Made by a program: the position numbers and the translations under genes
Assembly (NCBI RefSeq): GCF_036884655.1
Contig: NC_088342.1
Span: forward strand, 17,547,501 to 17,611,500
Origin: Musa acuminata AAA Group
Taxonomy: Eukaryota > Streptophyta > Magnoliopsida > Zingiberales > Musaceae
Length of the DNA: 64,000 nucleotides
Direction of reading: 5' to 3'
The notes under the pieces: generated by a model
What the model saw: only the letters and a program-made list of their open reading frames with translations
What the model was told of the DNA's origin: nothing
Database searches by the model: none
Shown: one piece after another, positions 23,588 through 34,337 of the stretch
Layout: the number at the start of each line of letters is the position of its first letter
Numbering within the stretch: position 1 is the stretch's first letter

Positions 23588-25949
23588 TGTTGAATCTCGT
23601 ATTTTGATGATGAAACTACTTGATATATGTTTATGATTTAATCTGCGTTTTGAGTGACGCAGGATGCTTTGATCAGGATGAGACAATTAAAGCAGGAAAA
23701 TCATGTTGTGCCGGAGGAACATGTCAGAAGATTGGACGTCGGGCCGGTAGATCGGTCGACGTATCGACAGAAGGCTTCAGGCAGTGGACTCGGGCATCGA
23801 GCCAAGAAGAGCGGTTATTGTGCCAAGGATATCGGAGTTGCGGAGTCAACTGGCCGATTGGGCAATAGGCCGCAGGAGAGGACGATGTGCCGAAGAATCA
23901 GACGAAGCGTCGAGGGACCAATGACATGCCGGACAACTTGGTTAATTGCTTAGGATTAATTGTCTCGATCGAAGTTTTGCTTTAATTGTGCAGGATTAAC
24001 TATGATAATGATGAAGACATAAAGCGAAACAAAGTGTCGGAGTCAAGCGCGAAGGATTTGTTGCAAGTTCGAGAGTTCGACGGAAGTCCGAAGGTTCATC
24101 GGGAATGCTACCGGAACTAGCCGAGAACGAGTTGGGAGCTTGCCGAAGGATTTTCGGAAGCTCGCCGGAAGGTTCGTTGGAAGTTCGCGGAGCTCGCCGA
24201 GAAAGATCGGAGCTTGCCGAAGAAGCTCGTTGGAACTCGCTAAGATCAAATCGTGAAGTCTAGGAGCTTGCCGGGAGTCCGCAGAATGGTTTCCGAGAGT
24301 TCATCGGAAGACCGCCGGAAGTTTGCCGAAAGCTCGCCAGAAGAAGTCTTGACTTGCGGACTTTGTAATAGCTTAGAAAATATCTTTAAAATCATAGTTA
24401 GCACATTAATTAGGGTTAGGATTAGGTGTTAATCCTATAACCCAAGTAGGGGCCAATTAGGCCCAAGTTCGGACTGGTTTGGACCAAGTTTGGAGCCAAA
24501 CCAAGTGAGCTGAAATAGTGAAAGAGGTGGCACCGCTAGGGTTGGAGGTGGCACCGCCCAGGAGAGGATCTCCCAGCGAAGCTGGGCGGTGCAACCGCCC
24601 CAGGCAAGAGGTGGCACCGCCTGAGCTCAGTCTTCGAGCAAGACTGGGCGGTGCAACCTCCCTTACAGAGCGGTGGCACCGCCTGAGCTCTGTCTTCGAG
24701 CTTTGGCAGAGAGGTGCAACCGCCTCAGTCAAGAGGTGGCACCGCCTGGGGCTCAGTCTCCGAGCCAGACTCAGGAGGTGCAACCGCCCCTGACAGAGAG
24801 GTGCAACCGCCTGGGCTCAGTCCTCGAGCTCTGCCAGGCGGTGCAACCTCTCCTGTCAGGAGGTGCAACCGCCTGATCCCGGAATTCCGGAATTTGATCG
24901 TTTTGAGCTCCAAATTTGAACTGGGTTGGGGCCTATAAATATCCCACCCATTCAGCACTGAAATCACAGAACACACACTCGAAATCTTGTTATCTTTCTG
25001 TGTTTCTTAGAGCTCAAAACTGCTAGTTCTTCTCTTTCTATTCTTCAAGTTTGAGTTGTAAAGAGAGGAGAGAAAACTTCTGTAAGGGTTGTCTCCTATG
25101 CCCGTCAAAAGGAGTGAATCTGTAAGAGGGTAGTTGGCCTTCGCCTATTGAAGGAAGGCTTCTAGTTGACGTCGGTGACCTCGTCGATGGAGGAAGCCAA
25201 AAGTGGAGTAGGTCAAGACTGACCGAACCACTCTAAATCTCTGGTTTGTGTTTATTTTGAGCACTTTATCATTACTGCAAACCTCCTACATAGCTACTGC
25301 TCTCTGCGCCTTTACGAACAAGTTTCTAAGTGCTGATCTTTCCGAATCTGCATTCAGACGTAAATCGGTGTTTTCATACATTACAGTTTACGTTTACGTT
25401 TTGATTCTGCAAAACTGTCTTCTGCGCTTTTACGAACGAAGTTTCTAAGTTCAGATCCCTTTAAAACTATGTTTTAGACGTAAACTACTTTTAAACGTAA
25501 AACTACGTTTAGACGTAAAACTGCGTTTAGACGCAAACTACGTTTAGACGTAAAACTACGTTTAGACGTAAAACTGCGTTTAGACGCAAACTGCGTTTAG
25601 ACGTAAAACTACGTTTAGACGTAAAACTGTGTTTAGACGTAAAACTGTGTTTAGACGCAAACTGCACTGCGCTTAGACGCAATCTGATCTTAGACGCAAA
25701 CTACGCTTAGACGCAAACTATGCTTAGACGCAATCTGCATTTAGACGTAAACTTCATTTAGACGCAAACTGCGCTTAGACGCAAACTGTGTTTAGACATA
25801 AACTGCACTTAATCATAAGTATTCTTAGAATCGGCTTTTGCATCAAAATAGTTTTTATCAAACGAACGCAGCTTTCGTTTTTAATCGCTGAAAGATTTCC
25901 GCTGCACTAATTCACCCCCCCCCCCCTCTTAGTGCTCTCGATCCTAACA
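23588..25949 (+). repeat. Element B 5' LTR (2362 bp)
   Basis: TGTTGAATCTCG to GATCCTAACA. Blocks: head block 23660-23994, CCGGAAG-rich block 24060-24350, array of GGTGCAACCGCC/GGTGGCACCGCC units 24520-24870, TATA box near 24932, minisatellite about 25470-25810, poly-C hairpin 25894-25935 (GCACTAA and TTAGTGC, perfect 7-bp stem). Confidence 0.95.
25470..25810 (+). repeat. Minisatellite in the B 5' LTR
   Basis: Roughly 18 units of 17-20 bp built on TTAGACGYAAACTGCG. It lies between the TATA box and the LTR end, thus in the transcribed R/U5 part. The 3' LTR copy (about 31275-31615) has several unit-level differences. Confidence 0.9.
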
Positions 25950-25951
25950 AT

Positions 25952-25963
25952 TGGTATCAGAGC
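25952..25963 (+). promoter_or_regulatory. Primer binding site of element B
   Basis: TGGTATCAGAGC two bases after the LTR end; complementary to initiator Met-tRNA. Confidence 0.92.
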
Positions 25964-25999
25964 GGGGTATTTCTCATTTCGGATTTACACCCGAGAGAA

Positions 26000-26914
26000 A
26001 TGGCTCTTCAAGAGGGCTTTTCGGTCTTTCGTCCACCGTTCTTTAACGGATTGGACTACACTTATTGGAAAACTCGAATGAGAGTTTTCTTGATTTCTCT
26101 AAATCTGGATTTATGGAATATCGTTGAAAACGGTTTTCAACTTCCCTCTAAACCGATGAACGAATGGTCGGATTTAGAAAAGAAGTATTTTTCTTTAAAC
26201 GCAAAGGCTATGAATGCCTTATTTTGCGCTTTGGACAAAAATGAGTTCAATCGGGTTTCTTTATGCGAAACGGCTTTCGATATTTGGCGCACTCTTGAAA
26301 TCACGCACGAGGGAACTAGTAGAGTCAAAGACTCGAAAGTTAATATTTTACTGCATGATTTCGAGCTTTTTCATATGAAACCAAGCGAAACCGTTGTTGA
26401 CATGTACACCCGTTTTACGGATGTCGTCAATGGTTTAAAATCACTTGGTAAAAGCTTTTCAGATTTTGAACTCGTTAACAAAGTTTTGCGCTCACTTTCT
26501 AAAACTTGGGATTCAAAAGTAACTGCTATTCAAGAGTCGAAAAACTTGAACCAATTTCCACTTGAAGAACTAATTGGTTCATTGATCACATATGAAATGA
26601 CGTGCAATGCACGTGAAAAACTTGAGAACCACCTTCCAAAGAACAGGAAGGATTTGGGACATAGAACATTTGAAGACCACTCGAGCATAAGCTCAAGTGA
26701 TGGTGAACTTAAACAACAAATGAAACAAAAATTAAAAAGTAAAAAGAACGGAACTACTCGCTTTGAACGCAAGAAGAAGAACAAAAATTGGGATGAATCG
26801 AGCTCCTCTGAAGACGAGGAGAAAATCAACAAAGGCGAGGTGGCAAACTACGCCTTTACGCCTTTCGACGCTGAGGTAATCAAAATGCCTTTAATTTACT
26901 TTGAAATTACATGA
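26000..26914 (+). CDS. gag: Gag protein of element B (304 aa, zinc knuckle missing)
   Basis: Open copia-type Gag, ATG 37 bases behind the PBS. Same motif order as the G protein: FNGLDYTYWKTRMR (about 17-30), LNAKAMNALFCALDKNEF (about 67-84), FDIWRTLEITHEGTSR (about 93-108), VDMYTRFTDVVNGL (about 133-146) and PLEELIGSLITYEM (about 185-198). Knuckle cysteines are all lost: the place reads TRFERKKKNKNWDE. The C-terminus is rich in Ser, Glu and Lys and ends YFEIT, as in G. Because the frame is intact in two separately inserted elements, it has probably been kept open while these elements spread. Confidence 0.9.
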   Translation: MALQEGFSVFRPPFFNGLDYTYWKTRMRVFLISLNLDLWNIVENGFQLPSKPMNEWSDLEKKYFSLNAKAMNALFCALDKNEFNRVSLCETAFDIWRTLEITHEGTSRVKDSKVNILLHDFELFHMKPSETVVDMYTRFTDVVNGLKSLGKSFSDFELVNKVLRSLSKTWDSKVTAIQESKNLNQFPLEELIGSLITYEMTCNAREKLENHLPKNRKDLGHRTFEDHSSISSSDGELKQQMKQKLKSKKNGTTRFERKKKNKNWDESSSSEDEEKINKGEVANYAFTPFDAEVIKMPLIYFEIT

Positions 26915-29375
26915 TGTTTTTCATGATGCATTTTTCTTTTTCTTTAAATTTTCTTGAAAATTACATTTTTAACAATTTAATAATGCAAAAATATGATCAT
27001 GCTTGTAATTTTGAAAATGAAAATGAAAATTGCATGTCTTATGTTAATGCAAGATAGAAATCTAATGATTGTACACCTAGTGAGATTAAATCTTATTTAT
27101 GTGCTTGAGAAGCAAGAATGTATATTTTGATGATTTTCATATTGCTTTTCAATGACGATACATGGCTTTTGTTTGGAAGGCTTGATATTTTTCATTGTCT
27201 TTGTTTGTTAAATATGATGTATGATTTTGACATAAGAATAAAGATTTGAGCATGCTATTATAAAGTCAATCATATAAATTAAAACTAAAGAAGTTTTAGG
27301 CATTTATAAGAATCATTCAAAATGATGTTCAATGAAACCTTGCTTAATGTTGCAATGAAAATATTAAAGTTTTGATACTATGATTTGACGATTTTATGCA
27401 TGAGATTTTAAAGTTATACATGATGATTTTTGTGATTGATGGTTTTATGATCCTAAACGTTGATGCATGTTTTCATTTGACATAAATGAAAAGGCATGCT
27501 AACATGAAATCGATCACTTAAGATGAAACACTTAAAAAAAAAGGGGGAGAAATATATGAATTGATATGTTTACTATCACTAATGTTGATATGGTTGATGC
27601 TGAAATGTTTACTAACGATGATATGGTTGCTATCACTGATGCTATGATAAGGCTATACTTGCATCACCAAGAAATATATGATTGCTATCATTGCTATATG
27701 CCCTGTACCAAGATATCAAACAAAAATTTGCATCATACAAGCTGATATCTTACCATGTGATGCAATGCTATACTTGCTAAAATATTCGAAATGTGTACAT
27801 CATGCCCTGTATCAAGATATCAAACAAAATCTTGCTTCACAGTTTTACGCATTGATATCTTACCATATGATGAAATGCTACAATTGATGAACACTTGAAA
27901 TGTAATCCTCTATCTTATTGATTTTTCAATAAATCTATGCTTGTCATACATGAATTCATTGAATGTAATTTTGAGGATGATTTCAGATTTGACAAATGCT
28001 TGATTCGTATTTACGACATAAGATACACTTTAAATATTAATCATGCTTCAATCATGCTAAATGCTTCAATCATTTTCTATCTCTAGAGTTCTCGATTTTG
28101 ATGAAATACAAGTGATAAATTCATTTATGATATCTTGTAAATCACTTGAATTATGAATGAGTTTTTTATGATGTGTTAAAAGAATCACTTAAAAAGAAAA
28201 TGCTTTTCCCATCTTATCGAGATTAATGATATTGTGTGAATCTCGAAATTGATTTTGATAGTAATAACGTTATTCATGTTATGAATCTTAAAAATGATAA
28301 TATGCTTCAGGTGATAATATGAATACATGAAACACTTATGATATTCCGTGTATTCATAAAATATTTATCTCATCATCCAATAACTCTTCTTGATATTCCT
28401 TATGAGATGAAATGAAATAATGCATGAAATACAAATGAGGAGTCAATGATCATGCATAATAGGATGTAATGAATTCTGACATTTAGATACCATCGTTTGA
28501 ATATCTATGATCATGTTGCCAAAACGATATATCATGAATGCTTGAATATCATGTTTGATATGCTCATGATGATGATTGATTTTTCGGTATCGTGCATAAA
28601 AAAAAAAATGAAATGTAATGTTAATGAATTTGTGCATTGAAACTATAATGATGCACAAATAAGAATGATTACTTACCTTTGTCATGATTTAGAAATTGAT
28701 GTAAAGAGTTTTTCCCTTCTTTTTGACAATGACAAAGGGGGAGATAGATTGCTAGCACAATTCAAGAAAAAAGCAAAATTGACACTTCTCAAAAGAGAAG
28801 AAAGAGCTTGTTATCTTGAACATCACAAGCTTGCCAAACAAAAATTGCAAAAGTGCTATCTTGCCTATCTCAAGAAGCAAAACTTGCATATCGTAAAAAT
28901 TTGCTAGCTTGCAACTTGCATATTTCAAGAAGCAAGAGTTGCCTTCTTGAACATCTCTAAATTGCTAGCTTGCAAGTTCTAAAATGTTGCAACATTGCTA
29001 GCTTGCATGTTATAAAAGTGTTATCTTATATGCTGTAAAACTTGCATATCTAAAACTTGATAGCTTGAATGTTCTAAGCATGATGTAACATTTGCTAAAT
29101 TTTCTGGCTTCAAAACTGCATGATGATAAAACTTGATATTATGTTTTTCATGCAATGAGTTGAACCAATATCACAAACGCTTGATTGTGGTACTTCTCCT
29201 TTTTGTTGATGACAAAGGGGGAGAAGTATGTTGATGACATGACATGTTATGCATAATAACATGTTGCTTGGATTTTTGAATCCAAGAGTTTCTATCAATA
29301 TGGCATATTGATAGGAGGAGTTTGTTTAAACTCCAGGAGTTAAGGTTAACTCCGTCATCAAGTAGTTGTCATCAT
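26915..29375 (+). other. Element B 3' non-coding tract
   Basis: AT-rich, with PPT-like tracts at 27533-27551, 28731-28745 and 29211-29226. After the second tract there is a run of GCTAGC modules (28750-29100; TTGCTAGCTTGCA and variants). No frame with support; 28665-28907 only reads the module repeats. Confidence 0.75.
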
Positions 29376-29390
29376 CAAAAAGGGGGAGAT
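29376..29390 (+). promoter_or_regulatory. Polypurine tract of element B
   Basis: AAAAAGGGGGAGAT directly before the 3' LTR. It forms the middle of an inverted repeat with arms 29357-29380 and 29405-29427 and an inner GAGATT/AATCTC stem (29386-29391, 29396-29401). Confidence 0.9.
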
Positions 29391-31749
29391 TGTTGAATCT
29401 CGTATTTTGATGATGAAACTACTTGATATATGTTTATGATTTAATCTGCGTTTTGAGTGACGTAGGATGCTTTGATCAGGATGAGACAATTAAAGCAGGA
29501 AAATCATGTTGTGCCGGAGGAACATGTCAGAAGATTGGACGTCGGGCCGGTAGATCGGTCGACGTATTGACAGAAGGCTTCGGGCAGTGGACTCGGGCAT
29601 CGGGCCAAGAAGAGCGGTTATTGTGCCAAGGATATCGGAGTTGCGGAGTCAACTGGCCGATTGGGCAATAGGCCGCAGGAGAGGACGATGCGCCGAAGAA
29701 TCAGACGAAGCGTCGAGGGACCAATGACATGCCGGACAACTTGGTTAATTGCTTAGGATTAATTATCTCGATCAAAGTTTTGCTTTAATTGTGCAGGATT
29801 AACTATGATAACGATGAAGACATAAAGCGAAACAAAGTGTCGGAGTCAAGCGCGAAGGATTTGTTGCAAGTTCGAGAGTTCGACGGAAGTCCGAAGGTTC
29901 ATCGGGAATGCTACCGGAACTAGCCGAGAACGAGTTGGGAGCTTGCCGAAGGATTTTCGGAAGCTCGCCGGAAGGTTCGTTGGAAGTTCGCGGAGCTCGC
30001 CGAGAAAGATCGGAGCTTGCCGAAGAAGCTCGTTGGAACTCACTAAGATCAAATCGTGAAGTCTAGGAGCTTGCCGGGAGTCCGCAGAATGGTTTCCGAG
30101 AGTTCATCGGAAGACCGCCGGAAGTTTGCCGAAAGCTCGCCAGAAGAAGTCTTGACTTGCGGACTTTGTAATAGCTTAGAAAATATCTTTAAAATCATAG
30201 TTAGCACATTAATTAGGGTTAGGATTAGGTGTTAATCCTATAACCCAAGTAGGGGCCAATTAGGCCCAAGTTCGGACTGGTTTGGACCAAGTTTGGAGCC
30301 AAACCAAGTGAGCTGAAATAGTGAAAGAGGTGGCACCGCTAGGGTTGGAGGTGGCACCGCCCAGGAGAGGATCTCCCAGCGAAGCTGGGCGGTGCAACCG
30401 CCCCAGGCAAGAGGTGGCACCGCCTGAGCTCAGTCTTCGAGCAAGACTGGGCGGTGCAACCTCCCTGATAGAGCGGTGGCACCGCTTGAGCTCGGTCTTC
30501 GAGCTCTGGCAGAGAGGTGCAACCGCCTCAGTCAAGAGGTGGCACCGCCTGGGGCTCAGTCTCCGAGCCAGACTCAGGAGGTGCAACCGCCCCTGACAGA
30601 GAGGTGCAACCGCCTGGGCTCAGTCCTCGAGCTCTGCCAGGCGGTGCAACCTCTCCTGTCAGGAGGTGCAACCGCCTGATCCCGGAATTCCGGAATTTGA
30701 TCGTTTTGAGCTCCAAATTTGAACTGGGTTGGGGCCTATAAATACCCCACCCATTCAGCACTGAAATCACAGAACACACACTCGAAATCTTGTTATCTTT
30801 CTGTGTTTCTTAGAGCTCAAAACTGCTAGTTCTTCTCTTTCTATTCTTCAAGTTTGAGTTGTAAAGAGAGGAGAGAAAACTTCTGTAAGGGTTGTCTCCT
30901 ATGCCCGTCAAAAGGAGTGAATCTGTAAGAGGGTAGTTGGCCTTCGCCTATTGAAGGAAGGCTTCTAGTTGACGTCGGTGACCTCGTCGGTGGAGGAAGC
31001 CAAAAGTGGAGTAGGTCAAGACTGACCGAACCACTCTAAATCTCTGGTTTGTGTTTATTTTGAGCACTTTATCATTACTGCAAACCTCCTACATAGCTAC
31101 TGCTCTCTGCGCCTTTACGAACAAGTTTCTAAGTGCTGATCTTTCCGAATCTGCATTCAGACGTAAATCGGTGTTTTCATACATTACAGTTTACGTTTAC
31201 GTTTTGATTCTGCAAAACTGTCTTCTGCGCTTTTACGAACGAAGTTTCTAAGTTCAGATCCCTTTAAAACTGTGTTTTAGACGTAAACTACTTTTAAACG
31301 TAAAACTACGTTTAGGCGTAAAACTGCGTTTAGACGCAAACTACTTTTAGACGTAAAACTACGTTTAGACGTAAAACTGCGTTTAGACGTAAACTGCGTT
31401 TAGACGTAAACTGCATTTAGACGTAAAACTACGTTTAGACGTAAAACTGTTTTTAGACGTAAAACTGCGTTTAGACGCAAACTGCACTGCGCTTAGACGC
31501 AATCTGATCTTAGACGCAAACTGCGCTTAGACGCAGTCTGCATTTAGACGCAAACTGCATTTAGACACAAACTGCGCTTAGACGCAAACTGTGTTTAGAC
31601 ATAAACTGCACTTAATCATAAGTATTCTTAGAATCGGCTTTTGCATCAAAATAGTTTTTATTAAACGAACGCAGCTTTCGTTTTTAATCGCTGAAAGATT
31701 TCCGCTGCACTAATTCACCCCCCCCCTCTTAGTGCTCTCGATCCTAACA
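29391..31749 (+). repeat. Element B 3' LTR (2359 bp)
   Basis: Partner of 23588-25949, nearly identical. TATA box near 30737, minisatellite about 31275-31615. No PBS follows; the TSD CTCTT does. Confidence 0.95.
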
Positions 31750-31754
31750 CTCTT

Positions 31755-31961
31755 AACTTACTTTATATCCACTACGCATCTTTCGTATACTTTCAAGCTA
31801 TCTTTACAAAAACGTTTTCAAGTTATCCTCTCTCCGAAATGGTTTTCATCAAAATCGATTTTTATTGTACGAAGGTTTTTTGAACCGACATAATTTTACC
31901 GCTGCACTAATTCACCCCCCCCCCCCCCCCCCCCCTCTTAGTGTCGACTCTTTTCCTAACA
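31755..31961 (+). repeat. Element C 5' LTR, second part
   Basis: Resumes exactly behind the TSD of B and ends TTTTCCTAACA. Holds the poly-C hairpin with an unusually long run of about 20 C (31914-31935). Confidence 0.88.
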
Positions 31962-31963
31962 GT

Positions 31964-31975
31964 TGGTATCAGAGC
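31964..31975 (+). promoter_or_regulatory. Primer binding site of element C
   Basis: TGGTATCAGAGC, two bases behind the LTR end. Confidence 0.9.
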
Positions 31976-32011
31976 CTCGTTTTTCATATTTGGTTTAACA
32001 CCCAAATAGAA

Positions 32012-32901
32012 ATGGCTCTTTTCGGCTTTCAAGAGGGTCACTCTCTCATTCGTCCTCCCTTATTCAATGGGACGGACTATACATATTGAAAAACTTGAAT
32101 GAGAGTTTTCTTGCTTTTGTTGGATTTAAACTTATGGTAGATCATTGAAAATGGATTTCAAAAGTCTTCTACTCTAATGAAAGAATGGAATAATTTGGAG
32201 AAGAAAACTTTTTCTTTAAATGCTAGAGCTATGAACAATCTATTTTGCGCCTTAGACAAAAACGAGTTTAATCGGGTTTCTACTTACGAAACGGCTTTCG
32301 ACATTTGACATATTCTTGAAACCACTCACGAAGGCACAAGTAGATTAAAAGTTTCGATGGTCAATCTTTTAATTCACGATTTTGAACTATTTCGAATGAA
32401 GCCAAGCGAAACCATTGTTGATATGCACACCCATTTTACAGATGTCGTCAATGGTTTAAAAGCTCTTGGCAAATGCTTTTCTAATTTTGAACTCGTTAAC
32501 AAGATTTTACGATCGCTTTCTAAGAATTGGGATTCGAAAATAACTACTATTCAAGAATCAAAAAATTTGAATACTTTTTTGATCGAAGAACTTATCGGGT
32601 CTCTAATGACTTATGAAATGACGTGCAATGCACGTGAAGAACGTAAGAACCACCTTCCAAAGAACAAAAAGGATTTCAGACTAAGAAAAATTGAAGACCA
32701 CTCGAGCATAAGCTCAAGTGATGGTGAACTTGAACTCATCACTATGAAATTTAAAAAGTTCATGAAACAAAAATTAAAGAACAAAAAGAATACAACTACT
32801 TGCTATGAACGCAAGAAGAAGAAGGTGACTTTAGACGAATCGAGCTCATCCAAAGACGAGGAGAAAATCAACAAAGGCGAGGTAGCAAACTACACCTTAA
32901 C
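32012..32901 (+). pseudogene. gag: Element C gag, first part, degenerate
   Basis: ATG at 32012 gives MALFGFQEGHSLIRPP. The N-terminal third has several stops (for example TGA in place of the Trp codon of YWKTRMR); 32357 onward is open. The C-terminal part shows the shortened knuckle region (TCYERKKKK) as in B and G. Interrupted at 32901 by a solo LTR; TSD TTAAC. Confidence 0.88.
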
Positions 32902-34268
32902 TGTTAGGATCAAGAGCGCACTAAGAGGGGGGGGTGAATTAGTGCAGCGGAAAACTTATGCGATTTCAGAAAATATTTCGTACGTTCGAAGGAAATAGAT
33001 TCGAAAAGATAATTACTTTAAAATGTAAGAGAGCATAAGTGTAGTGAAAGCAAGATGAGGAGAAGAAGTACTTTGCTATAAAATGATTTGCAGTTCAAGA
33101 AGATTGCTCAAAATGAAATGCAAACCAGATTTAGAGTGGTTCGGTCAATCGTGACTTACATCCACTTTCGGTTTCCTCCTCCGACGAGGTCACTGGCGCC
33201 CACTAGAGGCCTTTCTTCAATAGGCGAAGGCCAACCACCTTTTATAGCTTTTCTCCTTTTGCTGGGTTTAGGAGACAACCCTTACAAGTTTCACTCCTCT
33301 CTTGAATGATCTCAACACTTAGAAAAGGAGGAGGAGAACTCTAACACTTTTACAACTCTTTGATACTTCAAAGACTCAAGAATGTATCAAGTTTTCATGC
33401 CCTTTCATGCAGAAAAGGGTGGGGTATTTATAGACCCCAATGGCTTTCAAAAATGGAGCCAAGAAGTGTCTTATCCCGGATTTCTAGGGTCCTGGCGGTA
33501 CCACCACCATTACTGGGCGGTACTACCGCTTGACATTTGACATTGGGCAGTATTACCGCTGAGTCTGGGCGGTACTACCGCCTGACAGAGCTCGAAGACC
33601 GAGCTCTAGCGGTACCACCACCTGATAAGGGTGGTACCACTACTAGCAGCAATAACTATCGACGGTACTACTGCCTGACAGGGGCGGTACCATCACCCAA
33701 AATTCTTGGGAGACTGAGTCTCCCAGGCGGTGCCACCGCCAGCCAAGAATTCAGGGGCTGAATGAGCTATTCCATTTGGCCCAATTCAGCCCTGTAAAGG
33801 GCCCAATTGGCCCTTAATTAAGTTAGAGTGATTACCTCCCAATCCTAACTTAATTTGTACTCTAACTACGATAATTAAGACATGTTTACTGCACTTCTTG
33901 TTCTGGTGAATCAATTGCTCTTCCGGCGAGCTTCTAGCGTACTTCCAGTGAACAACCGACGAACTCTCGGCAATGCTCCAGTGGACTCCCGGCAAGCTCC
34001 TGGACTTTGCGACGATCTTGTTGGTGAGTTCCGATGAGCTTCTATGGCAAGCTACTGGACTTCTCGGTTAGTTCCTGCAGAACTTTCGACGAACATCCGG
34101 ACTTCCGTCGAACTCTCGAACTCCCAACGTGATCTCGATCTTGACTCTGGCACAACACCCGCTTTATGTCTTACTGTCATTGTAGTTAATCCTGCACACT
34201 TTTCTCTACATATAGATTAGATCAAACAGATTACAATTGACTTCATCGTCAAAATCCGAGATTCAACA
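32902..34268 (-). repeat. Solo LTR in gag of element C (1367 bp)
   Basis: TGTTAGGATC to GAGATTCAACA, perfect TSD TTAAC (32897-32901, 34269-34273). Short LTR class without the head block. Reverse TATA near 33425. No internal sequence, so it is a recombination product. Confidence 0.93.
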
Positions 34269-34273
34269 TTAAC

Positions 34274-34337
34274 GACTTTCTACAACGAGGTAAACAACTC
34301 AAACGAAACTCCCTTAGTTTATTTTGAAATTACTTGA
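34274..34337 (+). pseudogene. gag: Element C gag, last codons
   Basis: Continues the gag frame after the solo LTR and ends YFEIT plus TGA, the same C-terminus as in B and G. The uninterrupted counterpart is visible in element I near 57965-58046. Confidence 0.85.

Larger units (their letters stand above)
23588..31749 (+). mobile_element. Element B: young TR-GAG-like non-autonomous LTR element
   Basis: 8.2 kb with perfect TSD CTCTT (23583-23587, 31750-31754). LTRs 23588-25949 and 29391-31749 (about 2.36 kb each), PBS 25952-25963, one open gag 26000-26914, AT-rich tract with four PPT copies, no pol. The LTRs differ only by scattered substitutions and a few changes in the minisatellite, which makes B one of the youngest insertions here. 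Its LTRs are about 800 bp longer than those of the other members because of an expanded U3 array and a minisatellite near the 3' end. Confidence 0.95.

Noticed and set aside
24435..24976. Overlapping frames with repeated GGATAPP-like or EVAPP-like peptides (again at 30238-30779)
   Set aside because: They are translations of the palindromic U3 array of the B LTRs, in several frames and on both strands at once.
25470..25810. CRISPR-like array of regularly spaced short repeats
   Set aside because: Units are contiguous, without unique spacers, and lie in a plant LTR.
23588..31749. Large direct duplication of 2.36 kb read as segmental duplication
   Set aside because: TSD, PBS and PPT show that the two copies are LTRs of one element. 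The same applies to 4807/10910.
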